A stretch of DNA of 64,000 nt, from positions 581,001 through 645,000 of the forward strand of contig NC_060238.1 of assembly GCF_021155775.2 (NCBI RefSeq). Reading direction: 5' to 3'. A model generated the notes under the pieces. It was not told the origin of the DNA. It was given only the letters and a program-made list of their open reading frames with translations, and did not search any database. The position numbers were made by a program, and so were the translations under genes. How positions within the stretch are numbered: position 1 is the first letter of the stretch; every line of letters starts with the position of its first letter. The stretch comes from Neodiprion pinetum. Taxonomy: Eukaryota > Arthropoda > Insecta > Hymenoptera > Diprionidae. Shown one piece after another: positions 54,999 through 64,000 of the stretch.

Positions 54999-57467
54999 CA
55001 AGTTTCCTTTTACAAGCGATGGTTATTACGTTCCCACCTTGTACGTATTTGATCTACGTATGTTTATGCATTGCTCGATAGAAACGAACGCAAATTGCAA
55101 CGGACAGCAAAGTGCCGTGGAAGATTCGAGCGAAGGAAAATCTTGGCAAACGTCGATCTTCACCGTCTCATATGACCGTTCAACGAACGGACAAGTCGTT
55201 CGCGCGAATCCTTGGCTGTATAGTCTAAAGACGTGTATGGAAGCCTTATGCGGGAGACGATAATAGTACCTGTACGTACCGCTTGCGCAAAGTTGACGGA
55301 AAGAATGAAAAGGAGAAACAGGAGGAAAAAGAAATGGAAGCGAAGCGATCAATACCTTATATAGTAGCGTTCTGATTCTTACCTTTTTATTACAAATGTG
55401 ATTTTGGTACATAATTGTTATCGATAAGAAATGAAAAAACGAGAGATATGCTGCTGCGATCTTTCGTGCGTATGAGGGCAGGATAACAGTCTTATTGGTA
55501 TAAATGCCGATTAATGTGTACCTACGCGTTGCTATATTAATCATTAATCAGCGAGACTCGTCAGATCGGGTCGCTTTGATCAAGACTCGGCTGGCTGGTC
55601 GACGTATGTATGTAGGTACTATACTACTGAGGAACGTTTACCTGCGGTGCTGCTCGGGTTATATCCCGAGTTGTTCCATCATCGGCACACCGTAGCCAAG
55701 CGCACGAAATACCCTCTCCTCGTATCTGACGTTGAGTCGTCCCCACCCCCTATCCCCTCTCAAGGAAGCCGTAGACACTTTCGACGACGTCAATTCAACT
55801 GACTTGAGATCCTTATAAATTTTTCACCCAAGTCTGATCGTTACTTCTGCTTCGCCTACCGTAAAACGTCCCGGCGAACGAACCTGACGGACTCCCGAAG
55901 TCCCGGTGTCCGCTTCGCTCGAGCTAACCCATCCTTTTCTCATTCCTTGCGAACGCGTGCGCGAATTTTTTCCATTTCAATTCTGGGACGTAATCGCACA
56001 CAGATTATATGCGTTTCGGCTGGGAGTCGAATGGAGGGAATTCTTCGAGCACGCCACCCGGTATAATTCAAGGCTTTACAACCGAGGACCATAAATAATG
56101 CAGATGGCCGACTGCGGCCGAACTCGCTCGGCTGCCGTGGCTGTTGCTGGATGCGTTTCGTTGCGCCGAGTTCACCCGGATCGGGTCGGGCCGACAGGGA
56201 AGGTCTTCCGATCTGTACGGAAGCGGGTGCCACCCGCGTGCGCGGCGAGGGAATGTAAAACCGATAATTACAAAATCAATGCTTCCCGAATTATTATACG
56301 GTTTGGCTATGCACGGCGTTTATCATTTTATCTCACGGGCGTCGGCTGATGGGTACATGTATTATACCGTGATGCGATATCGAGAGTCCAGAATTGATTG
56401 CCATGCAATCTATTTATATAAACACGTTTGACCGCGGAGAGGATAGATCTAGTTCGCGTTAGTCGCCGATTGCAAAGGGAATAGTGAATAGAGTACAATA
56501 CAGGCAACGCACGTGTGGGTGGATTAAATATGGATATCTCCCGGCCTAGTGTCTGATCTACGTTAGTAACTGCAGCGGTGCAAAGCGCTGTTAGCTATCC
56601 ACCCGTTTCCTCGGCATCGATCGAACCTCAAGTCAGAAAAATAATCAACCGACTCGAGACCGCTCGGTCTGACTGTGAGCTATAGCTACACGAATGAAAT
56701 ATGCTACCGAGGCTCGCGACTTGGTATATACACACAGTGTCTGCATGTAGGATGAGAACAGAATAAGCATTTATTATCCTCTATGGAGCTTACTGTCCCC
56801 TGATTGCGAGCCGAGCTGACACGCGAGGATACAAAATTCATAGTCGTGCCGCAATGAATATTTGGCGTCGTGTACGTCGGTCGAGATTTCATCAAAAGAA
56901 GCAAAGGGGAGGTATTACAATATCTACTCGTTCATTCCATTGTCTTCCAATCAGGAGACAGATTATTATTACCTGAATGCATCAGAGGGGTGCGCGTCGT
57001 TAACTTGTGAGACAATTTTTTACTCCGGAGCACCTTACGTGTTATGCAATGGTGCAGGAGGATCATGTTCGTAATGTAAGTTGCGTATGTATAATCGCAA
57101 CTGCTCTCATACACTACCGCAGCGCGACCCTTCGCATACCAGTTAACCCAAAACAACATCCGTTTCGTCGAGACTGGGTCACTGTATAAACGTGTCGCGT
57201 AATGTACGTCAGTTTTATTTATTATTATTATTCGCGCCTTACGTTTTGCCTCAATTTCGCAATCATGCTGAAGTTTGTAGTTATCTGCTTACGAATTTAC
57301 TGAAAGAGGAGGCAAAGGTTTTACTCTATCGTCACCTAGATAACCTAGGCTTGCTCCGTACACGCATGGCGGTGGTCGAATCATCTCGTTCGAACGGATG
57401 GTACGTAATAATTTCAGCTATCATGTTTCGAGGAAGCCCAGCATCCTTCCTGTCTCTCGGTCTGTTT

Positions 57468-57497
57468 GTCCGTCCGTCCGTCCGTCCGTCCATCCGT
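57468..57497. repeat. (GTCC)n microsatellite
   Basis: Seven GTCC units with one ATCC variant. Confidence 0.85.
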
Positions 57498-60400
57498 CTG
57501 CCGCGGCGGCGTAATCTCTTTTCGTCTCGCATCTCCTCTTCCCGCATCGGCGCCGTCCCATTTCGCTTCGGTTCAATCGTTCCTCCAGATTCCATTTCCC
57601 TCACAGCTCTAACGCAACGCGCCCCTCCCTTCTCCCTTTTCTCTCTTACCCGCAACACCCATCGAAGGCAGATACAAATAACAATCCATGTGTCAAGTGT
57701 GGATTCGACGAATGAAATTAATCATCCAAGAGTAGGCCGCACGCTGGGTTTACAACTCATTCGAATATATTTAAACTCGACAAACAAACGGAGGAGGGAA
57801 CGTGGGCAAAGTGCACGCGGTCGTCTCCGTTATACCTATCTCCTCGTCTCTCGTCGCCGCCCGGTTTGGCAAAGTGGTGGATTTAACTTTTAAATGAAAA
57901 TATTTCAATCTCCGCGCAACGCTCTTCTCCGCGCTCTCCTCAAAAGGCTCTCCTGCCCGTCCTTCGCTACTCGATATTAACTTATATAATTGCGCCCAAA
58001 TCAATTCCTGCCCCGTAAGCTTCCGGCCATTCGCCATGGAGCCAACCCGCGACGCAAGGCTTGCCGGGTAGTTCTATATTTTTAGATTCGCTGCCTAAAG
58101 GCACTGCGGGCAAGTAATTTTCTCGGCCAAAGTCACAGCTGCGGGCACGCCCGAGTGGACCTGGAAATAAGGAAAGTAAAAAGAGGGGAAAAAATGCACG
58201 GCTGGTACAAATAAAGACAAAACTGTAGGATCATGGTCATGCCCATGCCGTGTCTGTCAGGTAAATTGATTTTGTCTGCTTGGCGATGATGACGGTGTCG
58301 CGACGCAATGATACGCCGACTACTGCGAGTTCAGCCTTTCGTAAGACTCCTCGCCCCTGCGTCGAGTAACAAATACACGACTTTTTCGGTCCTTAAGCGC
58401 CTGTAAAGAAAGGGGGGAAAAACAGGTAAGAAAATTGAGAACGACTACTGAAATTGAAGGTTTTTTTCTTTTATTCTCGACGGTTGTCTTTGCACCTTTC
58501 TACCCAATTTTTGTATCCTACGTGTGCATTTCTTTTTCTCCATCATCTCGTTTTAATCATTCCGCCACACGCCAAGCTTTTCGAGCGTCTTCAACTGTTT
58601 TGCCATCCTTAGCTTTTAATTGTGTGCCTAGCTGCCAGCTTTACTTGTTTCCCCCGATTGTAATTGCAAACTCGACTGCCCATGGCGTAATTTCTGTCAA
58701 CATAGTGGAGAGGTATGAAAAAAAAATTGCAATCCCGTGACATACAGATTCGAATTCTATTCTATATACCTACATTTACCTCACCTGCCCATGTATTAGG
58801 TACCTATCTGTACTTGCCGGATGCTCGAGCGAGTTCAACATATTGTGTGTGTGTTTTTTTTCAAATTGCTTAACAATCGGCTTACTCGGGATCAGAACAA
58901 TTTATCACAATATCTCGATTGTCTTTTTCTTATCAGTGACAGCTCGTTCACCTTGAAGAATTATGCTGCCGTGGTAATTTATTCAACACACAAGGTGTGT
59001 ATAAGTATTCCACGATCGACGCTCACGGATCAATGCGAGAATTACACTCCCTAATGAGCTATCAACTCCCTTCTGCTACGGCGACTCTTTAACCGGTATG
59101 TTTTATATGAGAATTAAGACAGCCTTACAACGCATTTCTATAATCTGGTTTTCAATTTCGAGCGACTGGTAAACGTATTATGTATATTATATACTATACA
59201 TGTATGTACATGTATTATTATTGTCGACCTTTGGAGAAATTGTATGTCGTAGGTAAAAGTGTAGGTATGAATGTAGTATATACATGTACAAACCGTATCG
59301 TTGGCATACGTGCCGACGTCGTTTAGAACGATTCATTCCGACAGCCATCGTTGTCGTTAACTTCTTATCAGTTGTCAGTTGGCCCAGGTATGGGCATTGC
59401 ACGTTTTATGTGTATATAGGTATATTCTCCTGCATAATGACAACTCGGTATACAGGTTCTTGTACGGTTTTGAGTATTTTTTTCGATTGATCAAACATGC
59501 AGACAGCATATACTTGGAAAAGTTATCAGCTGAAGCTAGAGAAAGAGGGCAAGCATATGTGATCGACCGAGAGTAGCCCTGGAGAAGAGCCACGTCGACG
59601 GTTTGTGTCGTTCGCCCTGTAATTCTTTTTTTCCTTGTCATCAACTCATTTTTCGCTACAATCGCTTTACGCCAGACCGGCGCGGCGGGTAAATTTTTTC
59701 CCCCTGACTCACAACGTCCGCCTGATTGTCCGCTATTGCCTGTCAACCCTTTCTTCTTCAGTCTCCGTACGAACGAAACTGTTGAAAACGTCGTCGGCAT
59801 TCGACAGACTTTCTGCCCATCGATAGTGCCGCTTATCGCCCTTTCACGCTTTATCTGTTTCCTTTTTGTTTTTGTTTTTTTTTCGAAGGCCAACTGTGTA
59901 CACGGAACGCGTTGATAACCGCGAGAATGCAAGCGTAACTATCGAATGTCGATCGAAATGCGCCAGAATTTTTTATACGCTCAGTTAGATTGCACGTCAT
60001 ACATAGATTCTGTCCACCTCAAGTATAGACGGGAATATTACTCGGCTAACGTGGTCGAGCAATGGCGGCACTTTGTCAATAGCAGCTATGTGTCGCACGC
60101 AGTGCAGCATTGTCAGGCCTCTATTGTATCATGAATCGCATATGATTGTAAATATTGACGAATTTCGTGATCGTGCGATATGTTTGCGAACATTCCGTCT
60201 TCGGGAAACGTTCCAGCACCGTCTGGCTCATACCTCATTTTTTTCCCCTCTTTTCCCTTTTTCTTCAAACGAATCGATCTTCCGCCTATCCATTGTCTAT
60301 CTACCTCTCTCGACTACACTGTCACTATCATTTGTAAAATTGTTCCCCTCGAGTCGGGTTGTTGTAGCATAGGAGCACAGCACCTGCTCCCCCTAATCTA

Positions 60401-63150
60401 AGCATTGTCTGTTTCATCTGTCCGCGACGAGGCTTCGGGGCGAGTCCGGGTAGAAGATGGCAAACAAACGACCACCGTCCTGTCTTCTTTCGGCCCCCAG
60501 CCCTCCCAGTCTTTAGTCGTCAGCATTTAGTCTTCAGCCTTCAGCCTTCACCCTTCAGCTATTGTCTTAGCCAAATTGTTGAACGGCACACCGACGCTTC
60601 GCAACGCGTTGCTACTTTTTTCGACAGCATATATTCTCTTCTTTCTTTCTTTTTTACTTCCACCTATGTATGTATGTACCTATCTCTATAATATAACTGC
60701 ATTTATGGGTATTATTCTTCTTCTCTTGGTGCAGGCTTTTGGCAGGTGTTATACAAATAAGGCGGGGCTCTCAAAAGATTCACGCTTCTAGTGGCCGCAT
60801 GGTTCAACTCCAGGCGTTAAACCTTTATTTTTTCTTTCCTCTGATTCGCCTTCGTTTCTCAGCGTGGGCGAAGGAACGATGAGTTATCTAGGATCCCGAT
60901 TATTGCCACGTTTACTATACGATTGTCAAAGATTACGTGAACAAGCAGGTTGTAAAGTAATAACGAAACGTTATCGAATGAATTCGTGCCGTCCGTTCTG
61001 CTCCCTTATCCGCCGCACCGCGTATTATTAAACCAAATAAAATATCAAGTGTTGATTCACGGACATCTTGAGAATTCATCCTATATCTCGGGACTAAAAC
61101 TCGATTTTATTGTATATATCATACGGCAAAGATAAACTCTCGAGCATTCCTAACCACGCTTGGTCTGTAAACAAATAAAATTCCCTCTCGGAGATTCCAG
61201 AAATTTGGGTGGAAAGATTACACTCAATTGATAATGGATTAGGAATCGGTTCACGGTACGCGTCTACTCGTATCGTATAGCGTACAGGTATCATAGGATG
61301 CATGGGTGTAATGTTACGCGTGTATCATCAGCACGAGACGATCCCCCTACTCCCTCCCCGACTCGAATATTCCTAGCTGTGATGAGAATGTACGACAAAG
61401 AGCGAGGCGAGACAGGCATTAGCTGTTCCTGACTCGAAGGGATCGCGGACTGGAATCAGCTGTTTGACGTGGGTTAGGTATATACGTATAGCGTCGAGGA
61501 GGAAGCCTGGGAGTTGGGTCGGTCTTGGATCGTTAATGCAGGTCTTGGAGGACTGTAGCGTCGACTCCCACCACTACGGGTGTCATTCGTCCCTGCTGTT
61601 CCTGAAACAGTCCACATAATCTACCGTCGTATATATCCGCACTAATACCCGAGCGTAGGATCATGCGGGTGCGATGATGGAGTGTCCGCAGAACCGGTAG
61701 GTTCTTTAATACATTCTCCCTCTTCTCTCGATGGGCACATATTCATCCACCTCCCCCCCCTCCCTCCTCTTCGACTCCCGCATCGCGGCTACATGCACGG
61801 CACAGTGTCTGGCCGGTACCTAAATAGGCGAGCTTACCGCGCGCCGTTGAGATGAAGATCTGCGCGGAGGTCTTTGGACAGTTTATACTTTTCTCCGCCG
61901 CTGGCGGGGGGTGGGGGGGTTGTATTGTACTTGCAGCGCTTTTGGAAAAGACAGGGACCTTTGAAATTCTATTCAAATCGGATCTCCGGGACGCAAACTC
62001 TATACTCATTGTCAGAGTTCCTCTCGGTCGGCTTTCGACGAGTTTGAATGATTTCTTATGCAAATCCAGCAACACGCGCGAGAGAGTCGTACGGAGATAC
62101 GGAGAGCTGTTCGAATAATTTTTCAATTTCTCTGCCAAAACTTGCATCTTGCGGCTGACGAAGTTGAATTTATCGTACAGCAGGTACGTATTCGTACACC
62201 GCTACACAGCCGTGTCAGAATACATGTTGACATTCGTGGGCGTGAAATTTATAACTAATTGGAGTATTCTTCTATGCAAGAAATAGGTTATTTCCCTTAT
62301 GAATTTTCCCTGCTCAGATTTAAGTTGTATAACCGCGGCGTCTGACTAAACACGGCACTGGTTATTACGGTAGGGAAGAGTATAACGTGTCTATAGCGTG
62401 AGGGGGTTACGTTCTAACGAGCCAACACCTCGGCAGAAAAGAAAAGGTAGACTTTTCCAGCGACCGGCCTCGTACCTCGTCGCGGAGCAAGACCTAAACC
62501 AACTTGGCACTACCCCGGGATATATCTCGGCATGAGGCAAGACAGGCACGGCAGGGTATGCGTGTACCCACATCAAACGCCGCATGTTCGAGGGATGTAT
62601 GCGCGTATACCTGCGGGGGAAGGAAAGGACAGGGTTGGTAGACAACAGCGTCCCGCGGGGATGTGATACCGATCCCCCATTACATTGTGCGGGACTTGGC
62701 AGTTTTATACGGCGGTACGACGATACTCGCAGCATATCCTTTTGCAGCGCGACGCGAGGTGCGTTGTTATCGGGCGTCCAGGTGCCGCGGACCCCTATTT
62801 CAGTCAATGCTGTATGCGTCTATCGCATCCTCCGAGCTGCTGCAGGGCTTGATGGTACATGTGTGTCGTCGGACGATCAAGTTTCTGTGAATTCAGTCCT
62901 CCGCCCTAGAGAATGCGTGTGGTACGCTAAATTCAGACTCTTGATGTTTCTGGGTTATCCATGTCCCAGCTGAGAGTAGTTATAGCCGGTGCCACGTATA
63001 CGCACGGTGCGAATGAGCAAGCTCGCAAGCATTCGCGTGCAAGAATTTCTTTGTATACGTAGCGTAAAGCAGGTCTGAATGCTTGTCAAGTCGACTCTTT
63101 GCTGCGAACCCAAATATCGCTCTAAGTATCCTGTGTGACCCGTTGTGCAC

Positions 63151-63170
63151 AGGTGTAGGTACCTACACCT
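63151..63170. repeat. 20-bp perfect palindrome built on GTAGGTACCTAC
   Basis: The half-site AGGTGTAGGT is followed directly by its reverse complement, with no spacer and no mismatch. It contains the locally enriched heptamer once on each strand. Confidence 0.9.
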
Positions 63171-63882
63171 CGGTGGGTAATTTAACACATGACCCGAAAA
63201 CTGTCGCGGGCGATCGAACGACGTACCTACGTCGTAACCAGCGTCGTCCTGTCTGTCTATCACGCTAAATGCCCCGAGTCGCTCGTCTGGTGTCGCGAAA
63301 ATAGAAGGTAGCTAAGTAGTAGGGCGCTTCCTGGTCTTTTGATGAAGAAGAAGAAGTTTGAAAAGACGATTTGTTCACAGCCGGTGAATAATTATACCTA
63401 TATGCCGCCCGATGTCGGCCGAGGACTGCGCCGCAACCGATCGTTGCGTTGACTGACTGACTGACGTAGTGTCGTAACACGGGGGTCTGGAAGGAACGTT
63501 AATATCAGTACCCTCGCTCGGAGTGTGACACGGTTCCCAGGAGGAATGTATTAATTCGATCATTTGACAGGTTAGGCGCGCTGGTATTTTCTCTCCGCTT
63601 ATTGTTGGCGTCGTTACTCCGAAGTATTGTCATTTTTAGTATTCCTTTCCCTTCTCTTCTGCGACGAAAAATGAAATATCCATTCTTGTCGCAGCCCACG
63701 GCGAACCGCCTCAGAGAATCGCGCGACCCTGACTGGATTCTTTATTAAAACGGAGGGGCCGGTTTTAATTTTTGATCGACCGTTTTTATAACCGGGATCT
63801 AATTTCTAGTCGAAGCCCTTGGGGAACCTCGGGGAAAGTGGATTGCCGACCTCTTTTCGAAACCGTTCGGGGGATAGACGAA

Positions 63883-63955
63883 GAGAGAGATAGAGAGGGA
63901 GAGGCAGAGGGGGAGATAGGGAGGATTGAGAAGGAAGAAAGATTTTATTGCACGA
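63883..63955. repeat. Purine (GA-rich) low-complexity tract
   Basis: About 70 bases of almost pure A and G (GAGAGAG, GGGGGAG) occur here, continuing into CTCGCC-like words at the window edge. Confidence 0.8.
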
Positions 63956-64000
63956 GGGAATGGAGGGAGCATCTCGCCTTGCCTCGCCTTGCTTCGCCTC

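Larger units (their letters stand above)
51435..64000. other. Non-coding region upstream of the polyglutamine exon, probably intron or regulatory DNA
   Basis: I could not support any exon in these 12.5 kb on either strand. The longest open frame (57192-57893 +, 233 codons) runs through a GTCC microsatellite and matches nothing I know. If the exon at 50-51 kb is internal, this is most simply its upstream intron. Features inside are TACCTAC/GTAGGTA heptamers, a TATA-like element at 54961, a 20-bp palindrome at 63151 and a purine tract at the right edge. Confidence 0.5.

Noticed and set aside
55026..55544. Minus-strand ORF of 172 codons
   Set aside because: A frame of this length is expected about once by chance in a window of this size, and the translation shows no family features.

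Overview
The window reads as animal nuclear DNA, almost certainly an insect. Short phase-matched introns with GT..AG borders, AATAAA signals and insect-like versions of conserved eukaryotic proteins support this. A hymenopteran is a plausible guess but I cannot prove the order from sequence alone. There is no bacterial, viral or CRISPR content that I can see.

The left half (1-33 kb) is a compact block of mostly housekeeping genes. In order: the 3' part of a short-chain dehydrogenase (+, 2-938); an unrecognised multi-exon gene (-, 1417-2890); CHP1, a calcineurin B-like EF-hand protein (+, 3977-4981); the COPII coat subunit Sec23 (-, 5954-9722); proteasome ATPase Rpt2 (+, 10369-12251); YAE1 (-, 12389-12919); RNA polymerase III subunit RPC6 (+, 13620-14950); the chromatin remodelling subunit ACF1/BAZ1A (+, 15841-23943); a small inner-membrane-like protein (-, 28087-28468); and condensin subunit Cap-G (+, 29416-32794). 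Neighbours are mostly head-to-head or tail-to-tail. Every splice junction listed was checked by hand for reading phase, and the reconstructed lengths of Sec23 (768 aa), Rpt2 (440), RPC6 (313), CHP1 (189), ACF1 (1450) and Cap-G (962) are close to those of their families. A 1.12-kb unit is tandemly duplicated between ACF1 and the small membrane gene.

The right half (33-64 kb) is different. The only convincing coding segment is one large exon on the minus strand (50076-51434) with long glutamine, histidine and alanine tracts. The rest is non-coding, rich in microsatellites, and strongly enriched in the heptamer TACCTAC/GTAGGTA. This looks like the regulatory, intronic and downstream territory of a large regulatory gene whose other exons lie beyond the right edge.

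The most notable points are: a proline-to-leucine change in the Walker A loop of the otherwise highly conserved Rpt2; the unrecognised polyglutamine gene; the heptamer enrichment and a 20-bp perfect palindrome made from it; the unrecognised gene at 1.4-2.9 kb; and the recent 1.12-kb tandem duplication. I did not find a clearly new multi-gene system.
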